Part shown: positions 19,008 through 27,585 of the stretch, piece by piece
Layout: each line of letters opens with the position of its first letter
How positions within the stretch are numbered: the stretch's first letter is position 1
Source: Myxococcota bacterium
GTDB lineage: Bacteria > Myxococcota > XYA12-FULL-58-9 > JALHOP01
Direction of reading: 5' to 3'
Length of the DNA: 64,000 nt
Assembly: GCA_022842935.1 (NCBI GenBank)
Contig: JALHOP010000001.1
Coordinates: 124,001 to 188,000, forward strand
Made by a program: the position numbers and the translations under genes
The notes under the pieces: model-generated
Databases searched by the model: none
Told to the model about the DNA's origin: nothing
The model's input: the letters and a program-made list of their open reading frames with translations, nothing else

Positions 19008-22000
19008 ATGCGCATTTCGTCAGGCCGCTACCGTTGGTCGTTGCTCGTTGCGTCGCTGTTGCCCTTGGCGGGCTGCGGAGGCGAGCTCTATCTCAACGCA
19101 GACGATGCGATCACCGAGTTCGACCCCTTCGACCGCGACCCGAGCGGCGATGACGACGCCGACGGCGGTGATGGCACCGACGATGGCAGCGGCGACGACG
19201 GTGACTTCGACGGTGACAGCATCCTCGGCGACGGCTTTGGCGACTTCGATGGCGACGGTGGCGGTGGGGGCTGCGGCTTCAATCCCGACCCTTGCCCCGG
19301 CGGTCAGGAGTGCGTCGAAGGCGCGTGCGTGACCGTCTGCCCGGTGCCGCGTTGCGAAGTTTCGCGGGCCTGCTGCGGCGCCGGCACCGAGTGCGTCTTC
19401 GACCGCTTCTGCTTGCCCGCGTGTCCGAACGCCGCTGACGAGCGCTGCGGTGGCGATGGCAGCGTGTGTTGCAACTCGACAGCCAATCAAATCTGCGGCC
19501 CCTCCTTAACCTGTGTGCAAGACTGCACGGGGCAAGGCCCACTGTGTGGCACTGGGACTGCCCCATCGTTCGGCAGTGTCTGCTGCGATGCGAACAACCT
19601 CGCAACCAGCGAAGACGACGATGTTTGCGTGTTCAACCGCTGCGTTGCCCGCGGCGGCGAGTGCGAATCCTTCCTCGACTGCGAGGCGGGTGAGTATTGC
19701 GAGCTCACGCTGCATCAGGAGACGGGCGGCGAGCCCGACACGGGCTATTGTTTGCCCAACGATTTCCCCCCCGACGCGCCGATATGTCAGGCGGCCCCAA
19801 GTGATCTGTTCTCACCGACCACGGAGTGGTCGTGGGTCGGTGTTCAGCTCGTAGGCGCTGACCTCGCCGACACCGACTTCAGCGACAACTTTGTCGACGG
19901 CCAGGTCATCCCGCCGTGCGCCAATGCCGCTTCCACCAATTGCTACCGCGAGCCGTGCACCGATAACCCAACCACTGCGGCGCCCGCCCAAACGGGCAAC
20001 TTCCGATCGCAATGTTTCCGCAGTGTCGAGACCATCCCAACCACTGCCGACGTTGACCAGGTCGACCTCGATCCTGCCCCGGCCTCGGAGCGTTTTGTGC
20101 CAGAGGTCGTCTTCAAGGCTTACGCAGACAACACTTTTGGTGGCGTGAATCTGTTGGTGATCGCCGACGGCCGCGCGGATGAGGACCTGCCGGCTTCTGG
20201 CAGTCCGCCCACCAAACAACAGCGTAGTAAAGTTGTCATCTACGGCGAGACGCGCGGGCATGTCGCCATCGGCAATCTCGACGGCGATCGGCAGCTCGAG
20301 TTGGTCGCCGCGCACCGAAACGGCATTTGCGCCTACGACCCGTTCGATGGCACCGGCGCGCCGGTGGCGAACGCGCTCAAGTGGTGCGACGCGACGGGCA
20401 GTTTGAACACCAGCTACAGTGGCGGCGCACCGCACCTTGCCGATCTCAATGCCGATGGGGTCGTCGAGATCGTCATCGCGGGTGTCATCCTACGCGATGA
20501 CGGAGCGTCTGCGACCGTCCTCGTTGACCTCGGTGCCGCGAACCAAGCGGCGGAGAGCAACACTGGCAACCGTTGTAGCGATACCGGTGAGTGCTTCGCG
20601 GTCTCGGCCGTTGCTGACGTGAATCTCGATGGGTTCCCCGAGTTGCTTGCTGGCGACAGGGCGTGGACGATCCGTCGCAATCCGTCGGGCGCTATTGGTG
20701 TGGAGCGAATCACCGGCACCGACGGCTGGGTCGCAGATCGCATCTGGTCTGCGAGCTATCGCGGAGGGAGCGCTCCGCAACCGCTTACGATCGGTGAGGG
20801 CCGAGGCTTCCCAGGCGTTGCTGACTTCGTCGACAACACGCAGCCACCCTACAACCGGCCAACGAATACTCCCGAGGTCGCGATCGTTTACGCTGGTGCG
20901 GCCTACATCCTCAGCGGCGAGACCGGCGAGGTGCTGCAATCGCCAGTGAGTGGCAGCACGACCAACCTCGCGTTCCAGCTTTTGAACAACCGAGGCGGTC
21001 CCCCGAACATCGCCGATTTCGATGGTGACGGCCGACCCGAGGTGAGCTTTGCGGGCACGGGCTGCATGGTGGTTGTCGACCCAGATTGTGCGGCAGCAGA
21101 TGCGGCTGGCCGCGTGGCGCTGGTGTCGACGCCAGGCTCGGGATGTAACGTCGCGGTCCCCACGGTATCGGGACCCCAGATCTGCAACGTCGAGGTCAAC
21201 GCTGGCCTGGCTCAGGAACTGGGTGTCTTGTGGCAGTACCAGACCCAAGACCAGTCGTCTGCCGTGACGGGCACCAGCGTCTTTGACTTCCAAGGCGATG
21301 GCCGAGCCGAGGTGCTCTACAACGACGAGTGCTTCTTCCGCGTCTTCGAGGGGGCGACGAGCAACATTCTCTACGAACGGCCCAACTCGCATCGCACCGC
21401 GACGGAGTATCCCATCGTAGTCGATGTGGACGGCGACTCGAACTCGGAGATCGTCGTGGTGTCCACGGGTGACCAGTCATCGTCAGAGTCGAGCCCGCGC
21501 GACCGCTGTGGCGGTCCACCACCTGCTACGCCCACCACATGCAACGGCCTTGCCTCCGGCGCCTGCAACGGCACACCTGGTTGCCGATTCCTTTTGGGCG
21601 CGTGTGCGCCATACGCCTACCGCCGGGGCGGTTGGGAAATCTATCAAGCGAGCGCGTGCGACTGCAGCGACCATGACGCCGATGGCGCAGCGGCATGCAA
21701 CGCCGCCAGAGGTTGTGCGTGGGATGGCGACTCGTGTGAGGTCGTCACGCAGGCGACCTGCAACGGCTTCGATGTCGGCGCGACCACCGACGAGCGTCGT
21801 GCCGCCTGTCAGGTCCACGTGGACGATTGTCTCTGGGATCCGTTCCAGGGCGCGAGCGGGGAATGCGAAGAGAATCCCCGCGGCCAAGCGTACGTTTGTC
21901 AGCAGTCGACGTGGGGCGTCACCGTCTTTGGCGACACCTCCGACCTATGGGTGAAGACCCTGCCATACTGGTATGAACATCCGTACCACATCACCAACCA

Positions 22001-22598
22001 AGATCGCTCCGGCACCGTCGTCCCAGACTGGTCTGTCTGTTATAGCGGGTCACAGTGTGCTGCACAGACAGATCCCGTGCAATGCGAAGAGACGTTCGTG
22101 AGTGGCTCGTCAGGCGCGCTCTGTGAGTTCGGCGATCCGAACCCAGACTTCTACAACAACTTCCGCCAAAACGTACCCGGCTTCGTGCCGCTCAACGCCC
22201 CCGATCTCCAGATCGAGACGGCCATCGGTGGTCTCGCCGCGTGCCCGCCACAAGTCACCATCATCGCCCGCGTCGTCAACAAGGGCCGCGCTGGCATCCT
22301 GGCGGGGACCCCCATCGGGTTCTACCGCTTGCTCAACGAGGCGCAGACCGTGCAAGCCACCGCTGCGACGACCGCGTTTGCGACCGTGGCTCTGCCGGTC
22401 GACCTGCTGCCAGGTGGGGGCGTCGAGGTCAGCGCCATCTACACGGTCCCTGCGGCCGAGGCCCCCATCAACCTCGACTTCCGCGTCATCGCGAACCCGC
22501 CGTTCATCTTGTCGCAGCCGTCGGCGGAGTTCGAATGCAACGCGAACAACAACTTCCGTGACGTCCTCGATCTGGACTGCACAGACGTGGGTGGCTAG
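19008..22598 (+). CDS. Giant Cys-rich lipoprotein with FG-GAP/VCBS-like repeats (copy 2)
   Basis: 1196 residues. The ATG at 19008 follows GAAGGA, an acceptable ribosome-binding site. The signal peptide ends LLPLAGC (lipobox), followed by GGELYLNADD, which also follows the lipobox of copy 1. Domain order matches copy 1: acidic Asp/Gly tract, N-terminal Cys-rich block, six DxDGD-type units (about 420-810), a short Cys-rich segment and a CARDB-like C-terminus ending LDLDCTDVGG. Many stretches are identical to copy 1, for example VDGWVADRIWSAS-type and DLWVKTLPYWYEHP segments. It is about 170 residues shorter because most of the GWNG-type cysteine repeats are missing. It lies 100 bp after copy 1 on the same strand and is clearly a tandem duplication. 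Confidence 0.88.
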   Translation: MRISSGRYRWSLLVASLLPLAGCGGELYLNADDAITEFDPFDRDPSGDDDADGGDGTDDGSGDDGDFDGDSILGDGFGDFDGDGGGGGCGFNPDPCPGGQECVEGACVTVCPVPRCEVSRACCGAGTECVFDRFCLPACPNAADERCGGDGSVCCNSTANQICGPSLTCVQDCTGQGPLCGTGTAPSFGSVCCDANNLATSEDDDVCVFNRCVARGGECESFLDCEAGEYCELTLHQETGGEPDTGYCLPNDFPPDAPICQAAPSDLFSPTTEWSWVGVQLVGADLADTDFSDNFVDGQVIPPCANAASTNCYREPCTDNPTTAAPAQTGNFRSQCFRSVETIPTTADVDQVDLDPAPASERFVPEVVFKAYADNTFGGVNLLVIADGRADEDLPASGSPPTKQQRSKVVIYGETRGHVAIGNLDGDRQLELVAAHRNGICAYDPFDGTGAPVANALKWCDATGSLNTSYSGGAPHLADLNADGVVEIVIAGVILRDDGASATVLVDLGAANQAAESNTGNRCSDTGECFAVSAVADVNLDGFPELLAGDRAWTIRRNPSGAIGVERITGTDGWVADRIWSASYRGGSAPQPLTIGEGRGFPGVADFVDNTQPPYNRPTNTPEVAIVYAGAAYILSGETGEVLQSPVSGSTTNLAFQLLNNRGGPPNIADFDGDGRPEVSFAGTGCMVVVDPDCAAADAAGRVALVSTPGSGCNVAVPTVSGPQICNVEVNAGLAQELGVLWQYQTQDQSSAVTGTSVFDFQGDGRAEVLYNDECFFRVFEGATSNILYERPNSHRTATEYPIVVDVDGDSNSEIVVVSTGDQSSSESSPRDRCGGPPPATPTTCNGLASGACNGTPGCRFLLGACAPYAYRRGGWEIYQASACDCSDHDADGAAACNAARGCAWDGDSCEVVTQATCNGFDVGATTDERRAACQVHVDDCLWDPFQGASGECEENPRGQAYVCQQSTWGVTVFGDTSDLWVKTLPYWYEHPYHITNQDRSGTVVPDWSVCYSGSQCAAQTDPVQCEETFVSGSSGALCEFGDPNPDFYNNFRQNVPGFVPLNAPDLQIETAIGGLAACPPQVTIIARVVNKGRAGILAGTPIGFYRLLNEAQTVQATAATTAFATVALPVDLLPGGGVEVSAIYTVPAAEAPINLDFRVIANPPFILSQPSAEFECNANNNFRDVLDLDCTDVGG

Positions 22599-22612
22599 GC
22601 GGACGGCTCCGG

Positions 22613-22643
22613 CCCGCGCGTCAGGCCACCTGACCGTCGCGGG
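22613..22643. terminator. Hairpin after the tandem lipoprotein genes
   Basis: A long GC-rich inverted repeat begins 14 bp after the copy 2 stop: CCCGCG, C, GTCAGG, loop CCA, CCTGAC, CGT, CGCGGG. The inner six pairs and outer six pairs are perfect, separated by a 1-by-3 bulge. No T run follows, so it could be a terminator that needs help or an mRNA-stabilising 3' hairpin. Confidence 0.4.
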
Positions 22644-22772
22644 CGTGTTGCGTCGCATCACTTGGTCGTGCGCCCCCTGACACGCGGGCAGACAACGACG
22701 CGCAGCCACTGGCGAAAATATCCTTCGACCGAGCGATGGGACGTCGTTCAGGCCAACGAGAGGCCCTCAGGT

Positions 22773-23432
22773 ATGATGTTGCAAAAGCTGAAGGCAGGCG
22801 CAGACGTCGATCTGGTTGCCGCAGCGCTCAAGAACGACGTCCAGCTCGGCCGCACGAACTTCGCCATTCTGCGAAAGGCCGGCACCAACGAGCACTATAT
22901 GCTGCGTGGTCCCAGCGACGCGCGGCTGGGTGCGCCGGGCGAGTCGATAGAGCTCCAAACCAACTGCGCGCCGTTCGCGGTCAGAGGCAACGACGCGGGT
23001 CTACCCAAGTTCACCGCTGAGGTCCTTCACGCTGGCCGGTCCCGGTCCCATTTGGCGGTCGCGGGCCCAGCCATCGCTTCGATGTTGTGCGGAGTCACTG
23101 CGGCTATCGCGGGCGCGGATATGATGTTCGGCGTTAGCGGGATGGCGCGCGATCTTTGGGTCGGAGCCTCGGTGCTGCTCGCAGGGGTGTTCTCCGCGGC
23201 CAACTATGTGCGCGAGGTCGCGCCTTGGCGACGCGACTTCGGTGCCGCCTATGTGCAGACAGTCGCGGAAGCCGGGCTGTACGCCACACGCGCGGACTTT
23301 GGTGCTGCTGCGTCCCAACCGCGGGTCGAGGAGCCGGTGGCGCTCCCCGCGCCGGTTGAGATCCCTGCCTTGTCGGACGCCATACTCCAACGATTCTCCA
23401 GGTCGGAAACCCTGTCGACACCGGTGCGTTAG
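22773..23432 (+). CDS. Membrane protein of unknown function, two spans
   Basis: 219 residues from the ATG at 22773, which has GAGAGG about 10 nt upstream; the frame extends 37 codons earlier without a better site. The N-terminal 90 residues look soluble (LVAAALKNDVQLGRTNFAIL). Two hydrophobic segments lie at about 94-116 and 127-146. The C-terminal 70 residues are soluble and Pro/Ala-rich. I do not recognise the family. It stands alone between the lipoprotein pair and the aminomutase gene. Confidence 0.65.
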   Translation: MMLQKLKAGADVDLVAAALKNDVQLGRTNFAILRKAGTNEHYMLRGPSDARLGAPGESIELQTNCAPFAVRGNDAGLPKFTAEVLHAGRSRSHLAVAGPAIASMLCGVTAAIAGADMMFGVSGMARDLWVGASVLLAGVFSAANYVREVAPWRRDFGAAYVQTVAEAGLYATRADFGAAASQPRVEEPVALPAPVEIPALSDAILQRFSRSETLSTPVR

Positions 23433-23554
23433 GCCGCTGCTCAACCGCGATCCCGGTTGCGGCCGCGCAGGGTACAACGCGGTCGTAAGTACCTGTCGGC
23501 CGCGCCCGCGGCGTGTCCGCTCCAGCGAGCGATTCCTTTGCTGGACGTCTGCGG

Positions 23555-23583
23555 CTGACAGAGTAGGTTTAGTCTGTTATGGC
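23555..23583 (+). promoter_or_regulatory. Possible sigma-70-type promoter of the aminomutase gene
   Basis: CTGACA at 23555-23560, a 17-bp spacer and TATGGC at 23578-23583. The predicted start of transcription would fall only a few bases before the ATG at 23595, implying a very short leader. The match is modest and high-GC promoters are poorly predictable by eye. Confidence 0.3.
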
Positions 23584-23594
23584 GCGTGACCCTG

Positions 23595-24719
23595 ATGGCC
23601 GTTCGTCCCGCATATTTTCGCGATGTTAGCGACTCCCAGTGGAATGACTGGAAGTGGCAACAAGCGAATCGCATTCGTCACCTCGACGTACTCGAGCGGG
23701 TCTTGGTGTTGACCGAAGACGAGCGTCAAGCCGTGGTTCAGGCTAGCGCGAAGTTCGCGATGGCGATCACGCCCTATTACGCCTCGTTGATGGACGCAGA
23801 GGATCCCACGTGTCCGGTACGGCGCCAGGCCGTGCCTGTCATGGCAGAGCTCGAGGTCGCCGCGAGCGAGCTCGAAGACCCGCTCGCCGAAGACAGCCAC
23901 ATGCCGGTGCCGAACCTCACGCACCGTTATCCCGACCGCGCGTTGCTCTACGCTACGCACAACTGCCCGGTGTACTGCCGCCACTGCAATCGCAAGCGCA
24001 AAGTCGGGGATCCGACGAGCGCGCCGAAGCGCGATGAGCTGACCGAAGCCATCGACTACGTGCGCAGGACACCCGCGATCCGTGACGTGCTGGTGTCGGG
24101 TGGCGATCCGTTGACCATGGCCGACCAACGATTGGTCGCCGTGCTCTCCGATCTTCGCTCCATTCCGCACCTCGAGATCATCCGCATCGCGACCCGTAAC
24201 CCCGTGACGCTGCCGATGCGCATCACACCCGAGCTGACCGCCCAGCTGCAGAAGTTTCATCCCCTCTTCGTCAACACGCACTTCAACCACGAGAAGGAGT
24301 GCACCGAAGAAGCGGGCAGGGCGCTGACCACGTTAGCGGACGCAGGCTGCGTGGTGGGGAACCAGATGGTGTTGCTCAAGGGTGTCAATGACGACCCGCA
24401 CATGGTTCGTCGCATGAACCAGTGGCTCCTCAAGCACCGCTGCCGCCCGTATTACATCTTTCAGTGCGACAGCGTCGAAGGCGCCTCACATTTCCGTACT
24501 CCGGTCGAGAGCGGCGTCAACATCATCAAGGCGCTACGCGGCTGGACGAGCGGGCTTGCGGTCCCGCATTACGTGGTCGACCTACCGAACGGCGGCGGCA
24601 AGGTGCCGGTGCAGCCCATGTACCTGACGAGCCACGATGGCACGCAGATGAAGTTCGTGAACTACGCCGGCGAGGCGTACACCTACGAAGAGGGTGCTGC
24701 CTCGCCGGCGGAGTCGTAG
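23595..24719 (+). CDS. KamA-family radical SAM enzyme, probable lysine 2,3-aminomutase
   Basis: 374 residues. The radical SAM cluster motif CPVYCRHC (Cys124, 128, 131) sits in THNCPVYCRHCNRKRKVGD; the family PLP-binding motif PNGGGK places the Schiff-base lysine at Lys336. QCDSVEGASHFRTPVE and VVDLPNGGGK keep Asp292 and Asp329, which correspond to the two aspartates that hold the lysine side chain in clostridial lysine 2,3-aminomutase; glutamate 2,3-aminomutases have other residues there. The protein should therefore isomerise L-lysine to beta-lysine. A beta-lysine acetyltransferase (ablB) is not nearby, and efp or epmA are absent, so both osmolyte synthesis and an EpmB-like role remain open. 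A GTG at 23586 is an alternative start. Confidence 0.85.
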   Translation: MAVRPAYFRDVSDSQWNDWKWQQANRIRHLDVLERVLVLTEDERQAVVQASAKFAMAITPYYASLMDAEDPTCPVRRQAVPVMAELEVAASELEDPLAEDSHMPVPNLTHRYPDRALLYATHNCPVYCRHCNRKRKVGDPTSAPKRDELTEAIDYVRRTPAIRDVLVSGGDPLTMADQRLVAVLSDLRSIPHLEIIRIATRNPVTLPMRITPELTAQLQKFHPLFVNTHFNHEKECTEEAGRALTTLADAGCVVGNQMVLLKGVNDDPHMVRRMNQWLLKHRCRPYYIFQCDSVEGASHFRTPVESGVNIIKALRGWTSGLAVPHYVVDLPNGGGKVPVQPMYLTSHDGTQMKFVNYAGEAYTYEEGAASPAES

Positions 24720-24725
24720 AAGCGG

Positions 24726-25118
24726 TTAGAAACGGAAGACGCCGAAGAATACCGCCCCGAGCTTGTCGTTGGCCTCGGGCGCGAAGGCGACGAGGGTCCC
24801 CGGCTGCGCGCCGCGGATCTCGGCGAAGTAGTGATCGGTGTCACCTTTCTGCAAGGCGCCCATCGTCATGAGCTGCGCCTGGCCGCCCTTGGGCGCCGCG
24901 TCGAACATCGCGCGAACGATCTGCTCGCCTTCGGGGAGCGAGGCCACCTCGGAGTGGAAGACCGCCTTGAACGCGGCGAAGTCACGCGTGGTGAGGGCGA
25001 GCTTCAGGGCTGCGAAAGCCTGTTTGGCCGCGTCGGCGTATTTCGATGGATCGGCGACCTGGCTGGCCTGGATGGCCTGTACGGCCCCAGAGCTTCCGGT
25101 TGGCTTGATCTGACTCAT
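24726..25118 (-). CDS. Uncharacterised 130-residue protein
   Basis: The ATG at 25118 is favoured by AGGAG seven bases upstream; the frame is open 21 codons further with poor coding character. The protein begins MSQIKPTGSSGAVQAIQASQ, a low-complexity soluble start, followed by helical AAKQAFAALKLALTTRDFAAF and a beta-rich end GTLVAFAPEANDKLGAVFFG. There is no signal peptide or membrane span, and I do not recognise the family. It is convergent with the aminomutase gene, six bases apart, and lies downstream of another unknown gene on the same strand. Confidence 0.65.
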   Translation of the reverse strand: MSQIKPTGSSGAVQAIQASQVADPSKYADAAKQAFAALKLALTTRDFAAFKAVFHSEVASLPEGEQIVRAMFDAAPKGGQAQLMTMGALQKGDTDHYFAEIRGAQPGTLVAFAPEANDKLGAVFFGVFRF

Positions 25119-25156
25119 GACGATTCTCCTGTGCGACCGTGTGCGCGCTGTATCGG

Positions 25157-25171
25157 GTGACAGCGTGTCAC
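25157..25171. promoter_or_regulatory. Palindrome upstream of the 130-residue protein gene
   Basis: GTGACA-GCG-TGTCAC, a perfect 6-bp inverted repeat with a 3-bp centre, 39 bp before the start codon at 25118 and 35 bp after the stop of the upstream gene (25206). It could be an operator for a dimeric regulator or a weak terminator hairpin; there is no T run. Confidence 0.35.
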
Positions 25172-25205
25172 GGTTGTTCAAGAATCGTCGCGAACGCTCG
25201 GTTGC

Positions 25206-25955
25206 TTAGCGGGCTAGTTGCGCAGCGCGAAATGCTTCCCGCACGTCGAACGCGCCACCTAGCCCCTCGAGGGTTGCGTAGAGCGTCGCGAGGTACAGAC
25301 CAAGGGGCAGAAAGTTTGGGTGCAGGGCAATGCCGCGCGCTTTGCATCGCACGAAGATCGCGTGAAACGACTCGACGAAGGCCGTGACCGCGAACGTCAC
25401 GGCGCGCTGATCGCCAGCCCCGAAATGCGCGATGAAGAGGTCTGTGGTCTCGGCGAGGCCTAAAGGCTCGAGAGCTGCGCGGAGATCCTTCTCGCCGCCG
25501 CCACCATAATACGCAGTGTAGATGTTTGCTATGGCGGAGTGAAAGGTCGGCTCCCAACGAACGTGCCCGGGGCCCGGAAGCCACAGCAGGCGACCGTCAC
25601 TGACGAAGAAGCGGCGCGGTGCTAGGTCGATAAGCGTCGGACCCGCGCCGAGCAGCTGATGAAAATAGAGCGTGAGAACGTTTCCCCCGTGTTTTGCAAC
25701 CTCCGCGCTCGCGGCAGTCAGCGGACTCCCCGCGACGTCGCTCGTGAGCGTCACCGCGACGCCAGCCGCGGCGAGGGCGCGCCCCCGCTCGAGCTGTGCC
25801 TCACGAAAGCCATTCTGGTCGCGATACGCCCCGGCGAGCTCGCGCCCCTGCGCCATCAGCTTGCGCAGTGGCATGACCTTGAAGAAGGCTGGTGAAGCAA
25901 AGTCCGCGAACTGGGCGAAGCTTGTCCCCGAGACGAGCGAGCTCAACATGGACAT
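25206..25955 (-). CDS. Uncharacterised 249-residue protein
   Basis: Start chosen at the ATG at 25955, which has GAGGA six bases upstream; an ATG two codons later is possible. There is no obvious signal peptide. The sequence alternates amphipathic helices (LMAQGRELAGAYRDQNGFRE) with conserved-looking aromatic stretches (RRFFVSDGRLLWLPGPGHVRW, IANIYTAYYGGGGEKDL). The C-terminal half is hydrophobic and helical (TFAVTAFVESFHAIFVRC, LPLGLYLATLYATLEGLGG) but the segments are short for membrane spans. I do not recognise the family. It follows the SDR gene by 11 bp and is probably cotranscribed with it. Confidence 0.7.
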   Translation of the reverse strand: MSMLSSLVSGTSFAQFADFASPAFFKVMPLRKLMAQGRELAGAYRDQNGFREAQLERGRALAAAGVAVTLTSDVAGSPLTAASAEVAKHGGNVLTLYFHQLLGAGPTLIDLAPRRFFVSDGRLLWLPGPGHVRWEPTFHSAIANIYTAYYGGGGEKDLRAALEPLGLAETTDLFIAHFGAGDQRAVTFAVTAFVESFHAIFVRCKARGIALHPNFLPLGLYLATLYATLEGLGGAFDVREAFRAAQLAR

Positions 25956-25966
25956 GGATATCCTCG

Positions 25967-27397
25967 TTACGAGCGCTCGCCCATGGCGAGGCGGCTCAAG
26001 TGGCGGCCGAAGGCCTTCATCACAACGAGATGGGCGATGGCCTGCGTGACGCTGTAGACGTACCACGGCAAGCTGGGCTGGAAGTCGTGGATTGCCGCCA
26101 TCACCTCTTTGCCACCTGGCACGACGCGGAACTCGAGGCGACCTCGCAGACGTGTCACCTCGCCTTGGTGAGCGAGTAGGCCGCCGGTGATGTAGTAGAG
26201 CGCGCGGTCGGGGCTGCTCAGCTCGTCGTTGTAGTCGAGCACCAAGAGGGGCGTGCGTAGCCCGAAACCATGAATGTAGAGCGTCGCGTCGTCGCCGCGC
26301 AGCACGCGCAAGAACGGCCGCAAGAAACGCGGTAGCCACGCCCGGTATTGATCGGCGACCCAGGTGGCGTTTCGGCCCGGTGGTAGGGTGAGACGCTGCA
26401 CCGAACGCACGCTGCTGCGCGCCTTGGCGGCCTGGCTTGGGCGCGTCGCGGGCACGGTCGACGCGAGCGCTGTCGTCGCCGGCACCGTCGTTGTGGGCGA
26501 GCTCGTCGCGACGGCATCCCGAAGGGCCTCGACGAAGGGGGTCGGAGGTCGCCTTGCGAGGCACAGACGTTTCGCAGGGTCGACGACCATCGCATGCACC
26601 AGGCTCTCCACGAGCGGACCCACGAGCGCTGCTGGCGCACCGGTCACCATGGTGACCCACGCCTTCGACAGGCGCGGACTCAGGAGTGGAACACCGAGCA
26701 TGCGCCGCGAGAGGCCGAGCTCGCGCGCCGCGGTGCGCATCATCTCGAGGTGAGTAAGTACCTCGTCGCCGCCGACGTCGAAGTATTGGCCGTAGGTCGT
26801 TCGATCACCTAGCACCTGCTCGATCAACTCGACGACATCGGTGAGAGCAATGGGCTGGGTGGGCGTGCGCGTCCAACGCGGCGTCAGCATCACCGGTAGT
26901 CGCTGCACGAGCGTCGTAAGGATCGGGAGCGAGGAGGCGTTTGGTCCCACCACGAGACCCGCGCGCAGCGTCGTGACCGGCACTCCATGAGCGCCGAGTA
27001 CCGACTCCACTTCGAGGCGACTCCGCAGATGACGCGACAACGTCTTCGTCTTCGGGATGATTCCGCCGAGATAGACGATTTGCTCCGCTTTAGCGGCAGA
27101 GGCGGCGCGGGCGAAGTTGTCCGCGAGCAACACGTCGAGATCTTCGAAGCTTGCCTGTGTGAGTCGCGCGGAAGGCAACATGCTGTGGACGAGGTAGACG
27201 GCAAAGCGGGCCCCCTCGAGGGCGCGCTTGGTCTCGACGAGCGAGAACAGGTCAGCGGTTCGCCACGTCATCGCCACGCCATCGCTCTGCTTCGACGAAC
27301 GCGTGATGCCGACCACGTCGTAACGCGTCGACAGCTGCTGCGCGAGCGCGCGGCCGACGTAGCCGGTCGCTCCGCCAATGATGACGCGGTCCTTCAT
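25967..27397 (-). CDS. SDR/NmrA-type NAD(P)-binding protein with extra C-terminal domain
   Basis: 476 residues from the ATG at 27397. The first 300 residues are an atypical or extended short-chain dehydrogenase: VIIGGATGYVGRALAQQL gives the nucleotide-binding GxxGxxG, then AVYLVHSMLP, VYLGGIIP and TLRAGLVVGPNAS as in NmrA and epimerase relatives. A Thr/Ala-rich linker (about 310-345) separates a C-terminal 130-residue domain (LYIHGFGLRTPLLVLDYND, RLEFRVVPGGKEVMAAIHDF) that resembles the DUF2867 or similar lipid-binding-like domain often fused to such SDRs. The catalytic YxxxK is not evident, so enzymatic activity is uncertain. An unknown gene follows at 11 bp. Confidence 0.78.
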   Translation of the reverse strand: MKDRVIIGGATGYVGRALAQQLSTRYDVVGITRSSKQSDGVAMTWRTADLFSLVETKRALEGARFAVYLVHSMLPSARLTQASFEDLDVLLADNFARAASAAKAEQIVYLGGIIPKTKTLSRHLRSRLEVESVLGAHGVPVTTLRAGLVVGPNASSLPILTTLVQRLPVMLTPRWTRTPTQPIALTDVVELIEQVLGDRTTYGQYFDVGGDEVLTHLEMMRTAARELGLSRRMLGVPLLSPRLSKAWVTMVTGAPAALVGPLVESLVHAMVVDPAKRLCLARRPPTPFVEALRDAVATSSPTTTVPATTALASTVPATRPSQAAKARSSVRSVQRLTLPPGRNATWVADQYRAWLPRFLRPFLRVLRGDDATLYIHGFGLRTPLLVLDYNDELSSPDRALYYITGGLLAHQGEVTRLRGRLEFRVVPGGKEVMAAIHDFQPSLPWYVYSVTQAIAHLVVMKAFGRHLSRLAMGERS

Positions 27398-27585
27398 GAC
27401 GTCGACGGACCCTATAGTACCGACGCGACCGCGCCGCCATGGGCCACGGCACCATGGCACACACATCGCCCCACCGATGGAACGGAATCTGCCTCGCTGA
27501 CAGTGACTCGCGCCCGTGATCCGAGTGAAGCTCGCGACCTCAAAACACCCGTCGTGGTTCTGGCGGCACCTCACTGGAGAGATGG

